Below, piece after piece: positions 1 to 6,962 of a stretch of DNA of 8,731 nt (position 1 is the stretch's first letter; every line of letters starts with the position of its first letter). The stretch lies in contig JAILFI010000227.1 of NCBI GenBank assembly GCA_024697655.1, positions 1 through 8,731 on the forward strand, given 5' to 3'. Source of the stretch: Clostridiales bacterium. GTDB taxonomy: Bacteria > Bacillota_A > Clostridia > Peptostreptococcales > Anaerovoracaceae. Made by a program: the position numbers and the translations under genes. Below the pieces are notes generated by a model. It was given only the letters and a program-made list of their open reading frames with translations. It did not search any database and was not told the DNA's origin.

Positions 1-1884
1 CAGGCGTTTGCTCTGTATCACGGTCGGATCCAGAGTATATCCGTATTCTTCTAAATCGAACTGCTGATTGGCCAGGAAGCAGTGGTATTCCGGATGATCG
101 TCGAAGACCGTCAGATCCGGGATCCACGCGTACCCGGCATAGGTCGGTTCGCAGATCGTCACATCGTATCCGGCATCGCCGAAGATCGCCGGCATGACTT
201 TCAGCGCTTCGTTGTGTTTGCTTTCCAGGGATTCGGTGTCCCGCTCGTTGAGTTTTTCGGGCGTATAATCGTAGCCGCCGTACAGCGCCGGAGAACCGAA
301 ATTGGTCTTGTTGCCGAAGGACACGGAATTCGAATACAGTACAAATCCGTCGAACTGTTTTTTCAGTTCCGGTTTTTCATGGACCAGATACGGGACAAAC
401 TGTCCGATCTGCCGGTCCATCATGATCACGATGACGTTCTTTCCGCTTTTGCTGAGGTTGACCGCCGGCTCCGCATTCATCGCCGCGGCGATGATTTTGT
501 CGGTGTCCTTCAGTTCCTGCCGGATCCCGAGGATATTCATTCCCGCCATGCTGATGAGCGCTATGCAGGAAACCGCCAGCAGAAGGCTGATCAGTGCACG
601 CTTCTTCATATACAGCAGCAGCACGACAGCTGCGACCACGGCCAGTGCGGCAAAGTTGACAAGGATCATCTGGCGCGTGACATGCGGGGTCATATCATAG
701 ATCAGATCCGGCGAAATATTGCCGAATGATTTTCCGAAAAACATGTAGTCGACCACCGCGCTGACCGCTGCCATTGCAGCGAACAGAGACATGATCTGTT
801 TGCCGTCGTCTCCCGCGAGGTTGAAAAAGATCCCGCACCAGACGAGGAACGTGCCGACCGCGATCACAAAGGCGCTGACGACATACCACAGCGGGGAGGA
901 ATAGGAATAGATGTTGATGAATTCCGCGGCGGACCCGTGGATGATGGCCGACGGGACCAGAAGTCCGGTCAGTACGGTCAGTACGCCGCATGAGAACCAG
1001 AAGACCGGTTTGGTGTACTTCTGCTCCGGCAGGCGGATCTCTCTGCCTGATTTTTTGAACAGATGACTGATCATCGGCGCCTGCATCATCAGCAGGACCA
1101 CCGTCATGATGGCCTGCGTACGAATACTGTGCATCGGATACACGAGATACAGCCCCAGGAGCAGCAGGACGCCCATTATGGAGAGCATGATCCGCAGCAC
1201 CTTTGCCGGGTTTTTGATCTTATAGAAAATGTTCTTGCACAGAGAGAACAGATTGTTCAGTGTCCAGTAAAAGACAAGCCCTGCCGGTGAACGGTACAGG
1301 AAGACCAGGAAGATGACCGCGACGCCGTACATCTGGATCTTGCTCTTGAGCGGAAAGCCCTTCATGTAGATCGCGGCGGAAACGAAGTTGATCAGCGTCA
1401 TCAGAATGGGCAGGATATTGATCGTCAGGCCGCCGACGGCCAGCAGTGCGTCCGGCGCGCCGAGGTCGGCGATCGGGCCGAAAGGCACCCCCTGTATCGT
1501 GGTCAGATGGGAAAGGAAATGATAGGCCGCGATGAAGAAGGGGATCTCCAGCAGGAGGGAGATGGACCCTTTCAGCGTATCGGTCGGCTTGTACCCGTTC
1601 TGCCGGTAGAACGCCTGGAGCATCATGAACCGCTCATCGCCGCTGAACGTCTTTTTGATATGGGTCACCCACGGGCGCAGCGCGTTTTCTTTGTCGCGCT
1701 CCTCTGCCTGAAGTTCATCCGCTCTGCGGTACAGCGGCAGGACCAGGACGTTCATCGCCAGACTGAGGAAGATGATCGCGTAGGCAGGGTTCTCGACCAT
1801 GCGGTTCGCGACCACAAATACGACCTCAAAAAGCAGCTCCAGCGGTCCGATCAGTATTCTGTAAATGATGGTGCCGATTGACAT
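1..1884 (-). CDS. YidC/Oxa1-like domain fused to a sulfatase/LTA-synthase-like domain (C-terminus cut by window edge)
   Basis: The frame is open from an ATG at 1884 to base 1 (628 codons), so the 3' end is missing. The start is supported by AGGAG six bases upstream. Residues 1-222 match a YidC/Oxa1 insertase core: a first membrane helix ending in LPLYRRA (49-55), a charged coiled stretch (56-95), then further helices with LLLEIPFFIAAYHFL (110-124), FGPIADLGAPD (135-145) and YRSPAGLVFYWTLNN (197-211). Several more membrane helices follow (about 229-450). A periplasm-side sulfatase/alkaline-phosphatase-type domain begins at KNVIVIMMDRQ (482-492). D490 is a likely metal ligand and T527, in GNKTNFGSPAL, the likely nucleophile, placed like the catalytic Thr of LtaS. 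The Arg conserved in the groove of true insertases (E. coli YidC R366) appears to be Asn45. The job is therefore more likely surface-polymer phospho-transfer than general protein insertion; this is inference. It is the last visible gene of the operon and starts 18 bp after the protease gene. Confidence 0.9.
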   Translation of the reverse strand, partial: MSIGTIIYRILIGPLELLFEVVFVVANRMVENPAYAIIFLSLAMNVLVLPLYRRADELQAEERDKENALRPWVTHIKKTFSGDERFMMLQAFYRQNGYKPTDTLKGSISLLLEIPFFIAAYHFLSHLTTIQGVPFGPIADLGAPDALLAVGGLTINILPILMTLINFVSAAIYMKGFPLKSKIQMYGVAVIFLVFLYRSPAGLVFYWTLNNLFSLCKNIFYKIKNPAKVLRIMLSIMGVLLLLGLYLVYPMHSIRTQAIMTVVLLMMQAPMISHLFKKSGREIRLPEQKYTKPVFWFSCGVLTVLTGLLVPSAIIHGSAAEFINIYSYSSPLWYVVSAFVIAVGTFLVWCGIFFNLAGDDGKQIMSLFAAMAAVSAVVDYMFFGKSFGNISPDLIYDMTPHVTRQMILVNFAALAVVAAVVLLLYMKKRALISLLLAVSCIALISMAGMNILGIRQELKDTDKIIAAAMNAEPAVNLSKSGKNVIVIMMDRQIGQFVPYLVHEKPELKKQFDGFVLYSNSVSFGNKTNFGSPALYGGYDYTPEKLNERDTESLESKHNEALKVMPAIFGDAGYDVTICEPTYAGYAWIPDLTVFDDHPEYHCFLANQQFDLEEYGYTLDPTVIQSKRL

Positions 1885-1902
1885 AGTTATCTCCTATAAG
1901 TC

Positions 1903-2532
1903 TTATCCAAGGATGCATGATGCAGCAGAGATCAGTATATTGGCGCTGCAGTGAATAACGGCGATACCGGTGATCCGTTCCTCCCGCAGGTAGAACCAGC
2001 CGAGCAGCAGCCCTGCCGGAAATGCGGCGAGCAGGCTTTTGTCAAAACCGTGGGCGCCTGCGAACAGGAGCGCGCTGAGCAGGATCAGCACAGGGGCGGA
2101 CAGCACTTTGCTGCCGCGTCCTATGAATTGGCCCCGATAGAGGATCTCCTCGCTGACCGGCGCCAGCAGGCAGGTGACAGCAAGCACGGGCAGACTGCGC
2201 GTCCCTTCATCGATCCCGCAGCAGAGGACCGACAGGGCGGCCATCGCAAGTGCGGCAAGGATCCACAGGACCGCTTCTCTTCCTGTGCCCGGGACCGCCC
2301 GGTCCGTGCGGGCGCATTCTTTCTTCCATTTCAGTTGGTAGAACAGCAGTACGGGCGGGAACAGACAGGCGGCGGAAAGTGCGGCGGCAGTTTCATAAGG
2401 CGCGCTTGTAAAACGCAGCAGTCCTGCCCGGATCAGCCATATCAGGAAGAGATAGCCGATGACCGGTGCCAGGATCTGTATCCATACCCGGGGGCTATTC
2501 TGCTGTGTCCGGCTTTTCCTGAAGTTCTGCAT
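1903..2532 (-). CDS. CPBP family intramembrane glutamic endopeptidase (CAAX-protease-like)
   Basis: This 209-residue integral membrane protein has about six hydrophobic segments. It carries the three CPBP (ABI/Rce1-like) motifs in order: EEILYR (128-133, with the paired Glu and the Arg), FAGAH (157-161) and HCSAN (194-198). These form the glutamate active site inside the membrane in this family, whose bacterial members act in bacteriocin self-immunity or maturation, or in surface-protein processing. The substrate cannot be told from sequence. The start ATG lies 38 bp inside the preceding gene and no clear Shine-Dalgarno is seen, so translation is probably coupled to that gene. No other ATG, GTG or TTG codon occurs in frame before the first helix, so the overlapping start is the best choice. 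The next gene begins 18 bp downstream. Placement inside a surface-polymer operon suggests it processes or regulates one of the membrane products, which is inference. Confidence 0.88.
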   Translation of the reverse strand: MQNFRKSRTQQNSPRVWIQILAPVIGYLFLIWLIRAGLLRFTSAPYETAAALSAACLFPPVLLFYQLKWKKECARTDRAVPGTGREAVLWILAALAMAALSVLCCGIDEGTRSLPVLAVTCLLAPVSEEILYRGQFIGRGSKVLSAPVLILLSALLFAGAHGFDKSLLAAFPAGLLLGWFYLREERITGIAVIHCSANILISAASCILG

Positions 2533-3736
2533 GTTTATTGATCAGGTATTCTGTTGCCCTGACAGCCCCTTCGCCGGGATACGCCCAGGTCTCAAGACGC
2601 GCTTCCTCGCGGCCTTTTTCAAACCTCGGATCCTGCAGGCAGGTATCTATGACGCTCTTGATATCGGAGAGCGATGCCCTGGTCAGCTGCGTACCGATCT
2701 TCGGCAGTACGCGGAAGGTCCAGGGCTCTTCTTCGAGCCAGCAGGCATCATAGGGGGAACTGTCGAATTCAACATCTGTATAGATGACGGGTTTGTCGAA
2801 AACAAGACTGAAATCGAACATGACGCCGGAGAAGTCGGAGATCATGATGTCAGAGCGGTGCAGCACCTCGAAATTGTCGTTGTCCTGATTCCACTCCAGC
2901 TGTTCGCTGCCCGGATACTGTTCCATCAGACGGTCCAGCATCTCTTTTTCACTCGTGAAGGACTGGGGATGCGGGCGGATGATGATGTGGTAGCCGGTCC
3001 TGAGCAGGGCATCGATCATGTCGCCGCCGTATTTGTTCAGGATCGAACTGGGGCCCCAGGACGGCGCCAGCAGAACGGTCGTCTGATGGTCTTCCAGAGG
3101 TGGCAGCTGATCGAGGCGGGCTTTCATGGTATCCAGATAGGACATGCCGGTCTTGACGATCTCTTTCCCGGGCAGGTGGCGCACTTTTTCAAGGTCTCTG
3201 ATCTGCTTCTCCTGATAGTCTCCGGACACCAGGATCGCATCATAATAATCGATGCCGAACATCCGGTACATGGTCAGGTCGCTCGGAGCGTGCGCGATAT
3301 GGGTATACCACTTCACGTCTTTTGAGCGTTTCCAGTAGAAAACATCCAGACTCGGCGTTGTCGACAGGACGATATCCGCCTTCAGCCGGTTGAGTCTGGC
3401 AAAGCCCTGGTTGCCTTTTCCGATGAACGTGCAGTCGATGCAGTCATAGTTTTCGGACAGCGCAGGGTCATCCGGAGAGGATGTCATATAGACCAGTTTT
3501 GTGCCGCGCTTCTCAAATTCGTCACAGATCGGCTTGAAGATGTTCCAGTAACGTTTGTCATCTGAAAAGATGGCAAAAGCGGGCCGCTCTTCCGAAACAG
3601 CGGCGCCTTTTCCGCCATGTAAGTAAAACCGGAGTTTTACAAAGGAGTTCCGGAGTCCGTATACTGCCGCACTCAGGACGCCGATGAGAACGGTGAAAAG
3701 CATGCTCCCGGTGCCGGGATCGATATAGTACTGCAT
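2495..3736 (-). CDS. CDP-glycerol:poly(glycerophosphate) glycerophosphotransferase family protein (TagB/TagF-like)
   Basis: This 413-residue protein has one N-terminal membrane anchor (about 11-29) after a short YYIDPGTGSM lead (3-12). The rest is a GT-B-like cytoplasmic domain of the teichoic-acid glycerophosphotransferase type. Recognisable elements are HIAHAPSD (146-153), at the place of the family's HGTPLK-like motif, TGMSYLD (196-202), APSWGPSS (224-231), IIIRPHPQS (251-259) and ISDFSGVMFD (299-308). Family enzymes transfer glycerol phosphate (some ribitol phosphate) from a CDP donor to a lipid-linked acceptor at the inner membrane face. The protein is shorter than TagF polymerases and nearer in size to TagB-type primases. 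The ATG is five bases after the stop of the upstream fusion gene, with no strong Shine-Dalgarno, so coupling is likely. Its partner upstream makes a CDP-linked product, which fits a donor-transferase pair. The true donor alcohol is unknown. Confidence 0.9.
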   Translation of the reverse strand: MQYYIDPGTGSMLFTVLIGVLSAAVYGLRNSFVKLRFYLHGGKGAAVSEERPAFAIFSDDKRYWNIFKPICDEFEKRGTKLVYMTSSPDDPALSENYDCIDCTFIGKGNQGFARLNRLKADIVLSTTPSLDVFYWKRSKDVKWYTHIAHAPSDLTMYRMFGIDYYDAILVSGDYQEKQIRDLEKVRHLPGKEIVKTGMSYLDTMKARLDQLPPLEDHQTTVLLAPSWGPSSILNKYGGDMIDALLRTGYHIIIRPHPQSFTSEKEMLDRLMEQYPGSEQLEWNQDNDNFEVLHRSDIMISDFSGVMFDFSLVFDKPVIYTDVEFDSSPYDACWLEEEPWTFRVLPKIGTQLTRASLSDIKSVIDTCLQDPRFEKGREEARLETWAYPGEGAVRATEYLINKHAELQEKPDTAE

Positions 3737-3741
3737 AGTTT

Positions 3742-5550
3742 CTAGGAAAGTTCTTTCTTTAATGCTGCGATCAGTTTGTCATTGTCGGCCGCATTTCTGA
3801 CTGCGAAGCGCAGATAGTTGCCGCCGTTGGTTTTGCCGGTCAGTTCTTTGATCAGGATATTGTGATGGACCAGCAGCTTCTTCAGCAGTTCTTTTGGAGA
3901 GAGCGCTGTATCGAGCTCTGCCATGACGTAGTTCGCCTGCGACGGGATCACACGGATGCCGGGCACGGCTGCGAGCGCCTGCTGGAATCTGGCGCGTTCC
4001 GCGCGCAGTTTCGCCAATGCTGCTGCATAGTCTTTCTTATACTTTTCGGCGATCTGCATGTAGAATTCACCGAAGGAGTTGATATTCCAGATCGCCACGT
4101 CTTTCTTCATGGCGGCGATCATGTCTTCGTTGCCGGACGCGAGGACCCCGAGGCGCAGCCCCGGCACGCCGTACGACTTGGAGATGCTCTTCATGACGAA
4201 CAGATGCGGGTTGGCCGAGAGGAGCTCCTGATCCAGCAGCGAGTTCTCCGGTTCATCCGCGAAATCCACAAAGGATTCGTCGATGATCAGGGTGATCTCT
4301 TTCTTTTTGCTCCATGCGATCAGTTCGAGCAGCCCTGCTTTCGGGATATAGTTGCCGCTCGGGTTGTCCGGGTTGACAAGCAGCAGGCTGCTGATATCCT
4401 TGCCGTCAAAGAAATCCATCAGGTCCTGCGCTGTGTAGGAATAGTCTTTGTTTGCCGGCACGAAATCGACAGACAGTTCCTGGTCATACCGGTTGGGGTA
4501 TTCCTCGAAAGTGGGGCGCACGAACCCGGTCTTCCCATTGAGGCAGCCCATCAGGCTTTTGATCAGCTCCGCGGCGCCGTTGCCGATCAGGATGCAGGAT
4601 TGGCGGACACCGAAGTTTTTGGCGGCCAGTAGGCTGTTGACGCGCATTCCGGAAGGATACTCCGAAAGCAGAACGTCAAAATTCGCTTTCATTTCGTCGC
4701 GCATCTTTTTCGGGGGGAAGTAGGGGTTGACGAGATAACAGAAGTCGAGCAGTTTGGGATACCGCCAGTACCCGCCGTAGCGGTCCTGCAGGCGCTTGAC
4801 TTTCTCGTCCTCATCGGGCGCGAAGATAGACTCCGCGATATCCAGATCCTGAATGTCATCGATCTCGTACCAGTTCTGACCGGTAAGGCGTTTGCCTTTG
4901 ATGACGGGCTCATCCAGCATGGTGATCACGCGGAGGACCTGCTCATAGTATTCGTTCTCGCCCAGCGCCGTCTGATAGGCGTCCAGGAAGGGGACGTAGT
5001 GGGAAGCGGAGAACTGCTTGCTGAATTTGTAGAGGTTCACCGTTTTGTAATACTCGTCGATCTCGCTGAAATCAAACTGTTTACCTGGCACGAACGCTTC
5101 GATATTGTCTTCCTCGTCGAGCTTGACGCAGGTGCCGTCCATCCACGGCTCGTATTTGTCGACCAGCGCCAGCGTGTCCCGCGGATCGGCAACGAGCGCT
5201 TCGAGGGCGGCGTCTTCAAAGATGAGGTCGGACTCAAATAAGAGGGTGTCATCTTCCAGAAGACGGTCCTTGGCCAGCGCCAGCGAATAGATATTGTTGG
5301 TTTTGTCATAGATGGGGTTGTTGATGAATTCGATCGGGGTCCGGATGCCCAGAGTATTGATATAGTCGATCAGCTCTTCGCCCTTATAGCCGACAACGAC
5401 GATGATGCGCGAGAGGTTTTGCTTTTCGATCTGGTGCAGCATTCTGTCGATCAGGGTGACGCCGTTCACCTTGACCATGCATTTGGTGTTGTTCTGTGTC
5501 AATTCTTTCAGCCGTTTACCCATTCCGGCCGCCAGGATGATCGCCTGCAT
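3742..5550 (-). CDS. LicC-like cytidylyltransferase fused to a CobD/HisC-like PLP-dependent aminotransferase/decarboxylase
   Basis: This is a 602-residue two-domain cytoplasmic enzyme. Residues 1-245 are a sugar-phosphate/choline-phosphate nucleotidyltransferase: ILAAGMGKRLKEL (5-17), K23 in NTKCMVKVNG, ESDLIFE (106-112), and a LicC-like ending WYEIDDIQDLDIAE (227-240). Residues 255-602 are a fold-type I PLP enzyme of the HisC/CobD kind: NPYFPP near the start (275-280), GNGAAELI (323-330), NPDNPSGN (393-400), DESFVDF (424-430), the Schiff-base Lys K458 in SISKSYGVPGLRLG, and YLRFAVR (579-585), which probably holds the substrate carboxylate-binding Arg. HisC is an aminotransferase, whereas CobD decarboxylates threonine phosphate to aminopropanol phosphate. 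A CobD-type activity would supply a phospho-amino-alcohol for the CTP-using domain, but a transamination role is equally open. The start is firm: AAGGAGG (5558-5564) lies seven bases upstream. It is the first gene of the operon and is followed at 5 bp by the CDP-alcohol transferase-family gene. Confidence 0.92.
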   Translation of the reverse strand: MQAIILAAGMGKRLKELTQNNTKCMVKVNGVTLIDRMLHQIEKQNLSRIIVVVGYKGEELIDYINTLGIRTPIEFINNPIYDKTNNIYSLALAKDRLLEDDTLLFESDLIFEDAALEALVADPRDTLALVDKYEPWMDGTCVKLDEEDNIEAFVPGKQFDFSEIDEYYKTVNLYKFSKQFSASHYVPFLDAYQTALGENEYYEQVLRVITMLDEPVIKGKRLTGQNWYEIDDIQDLDIAESIFAPDEDEKVKRLQDRYGGYWRYPKLLDFCYLVNPYFPPKKMRDEMKANFDVLLSEYPSGMRVNSLLAAKNFGVRQSCILIGNGAAELIKSLMGCLNGKTGFVRPTFEEYPNRYDQELSVDFVPANKDYSYTAQDLMDFFDGKDISSLLLVNPDNPSGNYIPKAGLLELIAWSKKKEITLIIDESFVDFADEPENSLLDQELLSANPHLFVMKSISKSYGVPGLRLGVLASGNEDMIAAMKKDVAIWNINSFGEFYMQIAEKYKKDYAAALAKLRAERARFQQALAAVPGIRVIPSQANYVMAELDTALSPKELLKKLLVHHNILIKELTGKTNGGNYLRFAVRNAADNDKLIAALKKELS

Positions 5551-5557
5551 CGATTTG

Positions 5558-5564
5558 CCTCCTT
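5558..5564 (-). promoter_or_regulatory. Ribosome binding site of the cytidylyltransferase-PLP fusion
   Basis: A full AAGGAGG on the minus strand sits seven bases before the ATG at 5550. It is the strongest site of the operon. The two following genes have weak or no sites, consistent with translation being fed from this first gene. Confidence 0.85.
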
Positions 5565-5570
5565 CAAGTG

Positions 5571-5596
5571 CGTTGCTGTTACGAACGACAGCAACG
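5571..5596 (-). promoter_or_regulatory. Perfect 9-bp dyad in the operon leader
   Basis: CGTTGCTGT (5571-5579) and ACAGCAACG (5588-5596) are exact inverted repeats around an 8-base spacer. The dyad lies between the putative -10 (5622-5627) and the Shine-Dalgarno (5558-5564). It would be either a stable RNA hairpin six bases before the ribosome site or a repressor operator downstream of the promoter. No T-tract follows, so it is not a simple terminator. The structure is seen directly; the function is inference. Confidence 0.6.
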
Positions 5597-5621
5597 ATAT
5601 AGGATGATGTATAACCAATCT

Positions 5622-5651
5622 ATTATACCGCAGATTCCCGCTTGCGCACAA
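5622..5651 (-). promoter_or_regulatory. Putative promoter of the surface-polymer operon
   Basis: On the minus strand a perfect TATAAT (5622-5627) is preceded, after an 18-base spacer, by TTGTGC (5646-5651), which matches only three positions of the sigma-A -35 consensus. Transcription would start near 5615 and give a leader of about 65 bases. It lies just after the hprK terminator, the expected place for a new transcription unit. The weak -35 may mean an activator is needed or the promoter is weak. Confidence 0.5.
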
Positions 5652-5693
5652 TAGAACACGTCGCTTACACCTTTTGTCTGTCATTGCAAAGCA

Positions 5694-5731
5694 GATAAAA
5701 CAACGGCGCGGCAGGAATCCTGCTGCGCCGG
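5694..5731 (-). terminator. Rho-independent terminator after hprK
   Basis: The stem 5704-5715 / 5719-5730 has 12 base pairs including one G-T pair, with a three-base loop. On the minus strand it is followed by TTGTTTTATC. It sits about 45 bp after the hprK stop codon and separates hprK from the next operon. Confidence 0.85.
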
Positions 5732-5776
5732 CTTCAGTTTACTGTTTTTCACTGCTGCAGTTCGTGCTGCCGCCCG

Positions 5777-6796
5777 CTATTTCGGGCGGACGCCGTACAT
5801 ATCCCGCAGATACGGTGTGATGTCTTTGACCATGTCGGCGTCTTTCGCATCGTCGTTTTCTTCCAGGAGTTTGGCGTTCATGCGGTCGCAGAGCTCCTGC
5901 GCGGCGTTGTAGCCCATGTACTTCGCGCGGGCATTGACCGCGGCGCCTTCCACGATGATGGCGATGTTGCGCCCCGGCCGGATCGGGATGGTGTGGCTGG
6001 GGATGCGGATGCCGAGGAACGACGTGTACTGTTCATCCAGGCCGAGCCGGTCGTAGTGCTCTTCTTTGCTGTATTCCTGCAGATTGATGACCAGGTCGAT
6101 GTTCATGGTGTTCTTGACGCTTTCCACGCCGAACATGTCTTTGATATTCAGGATCCCGATGCCGCGGAGTTCCAGCAGGTGCTGGGTCAGCGCCGGAGCG
6201 GAGCCGAACAGGGTGGCGTCGGATACCTTGCGGATCTCGACGATATCGTCGGATACAAGTCTGTGACCGCGCCGGATGAGCTCGAGCGCGACTTCCGACT
6301 TACCGATCCCGCTGTCGCCCATGATCAGGACGCCGATGCCGTATACGTCGACGAGAACGGCATGCACGGAGATCTTCGGAGCGAGCTGGACCTTCAGCCA
6401 GCGCGTGAGTTCCGCGGTCAGATCGGTGGTCGGCCGTGTAGAGGCCAGCAGCGGGATGCCGTGGCGGTGGCAGGCCGATATCATCCCCGTCCCCGGCAGA
6501 TTGTTGTTGCCGTAAATGATGCAGGGCAGATGGTGCGAGGTGAATTCCTCGTAGACGTTGCGTGCTGCTTCGTTGTCCATGTTCTGCATATAGGCGGACT
6601 CAACGTTGCCCAGGACCTGGATGCGGCCTTCATCGAAATCATAATACCAGCCGGTCAGCTGCAGCGCCGGCCGGTTGATCTCCCAGGTTTCGATGAAAAT
6701 ATTGTCGGTATCGATCTCGGGCGTCAGGTTCTCGAGGTTTTCTTTCCGGATGATATCGGAAACGCTGATTTTGACGTTCTTTGCGTTGCTTGCCAT
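5777..6796 (-). CDS. hprK: HPr kinase/phosphorylase (HprK/P)
   Basis: A 339-residue cytoplasmic homohexameric enzyme in this family: it phosphorylates HPr on Ser46 with ATP when glycolytic intermediates are high, and removes the phosphate when phosphate is high. It thereby controls CcpA-based carbon catabolite repression and PTS uptake. The N-terminal domain covers about 1-135. The catalytic domain shows H145 in SVHAVLVD, the Walker A loop GDSGIGKS (160-167), LVSDDIVEI (180-188), the family signature ELRGIGILNIKDMFGV (209-224) and IPIRPGRN (270-277). It is longer than typical HprK (about 310-320 residues), mainly because of an acidic C-terminal tail (310-339). The ATG at 6796 has AAGG seven bases upstream. 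It forms a single-gene unit with its own promoter and terminator, and the frequent neighbour lgt is absent. Confidence 0.97.
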   Translation of the reverse strand: MASNAKNVKISVSDIIRKENLENLTPEIDTDNIFIETWEINRPALQLTGWYYDFDEGRIQVLGNVESAYMQNMDNEAARNVYEEFTSHHLPCIIYGNNNLPGTGMISACHRHGIPLLASTRPTTDLTAELTRWLKVQLAPKISVHAVLVDVYGIGVLIMGDSGIGKSEVALELIRRGHRLVSDDIVEIRKVSDATLFGSAPALTQHLLELRGIGILNIKDMFGVESVKNTMNIDLVINLQEYSKEEHYDRLGLDEQYTSFLGIRIPSHTIPIRPGRNIAIIVEGAAVNARAKYMGYNAAQELCDRMNAKLLEENDDAKDADMVKDITPYLRDMYGVRPK

Positions 6797-6865
6797 GGCG
6801 GGACCTTTTCCTCTCGTTCATGGAACGCCCGGCCGTTCGGAAAGGCGGGCGTACAGTTCAGTTTC

Positions 6866-6894
6866 AGTATAGAAGCAATCGCTGCGGAATTCAA
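6866..6894 (-). promoter_or_regulatory. Promoter of hprK
   Basis: On the minus strand, TTGAAT (6889-6894) and TATACT (6866-6871) are separated by exactly 17 bases, a good sigma-A arrangement. The predicted start near 6859 gives a leader of about 60 bases. It lies between the upstream terminator and the hprK start. Confidence 0.65.
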
Positions 6895-6896
6895 TT

Positions 6897-6929
6897 GCAA
6901 ATGAAAGACCGGCCCCGCAGGACCGGTCT
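6897..6929 (-). terminator. Rho-independent terminator after the ArsB/NhaD-type transporter
   Basis: The stem 6906-6915 / 6920-6929 has ten pairs, including one G-T, around a TGCG tetraloop. On the minus strand it is followed by TTTCATTT. A run of five T on the plus-strand side (6935-6939) could make it weakly bidirectional, but no plus-strand gene enters it here. It lies 34 bp after the transporter stop. Confidence 0.8.
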
Positions 6930-6962
6930 GTCTGTTTTTGAGAATCGCTTTGCTGCAACTGC

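Noticed and set aside
2459..3325. Plus-strand open frame opposite the TagB/F-like gene
   Set aside because: The minus-strand frame has clear family motifs; the plus-strand product has none.
5712..5719. CAGGAATC within the hprK terminator as a further copy of the GAPDH-side repeat
   Set aside because: Only about eight bases match and they are explained by the terminator stem itself.
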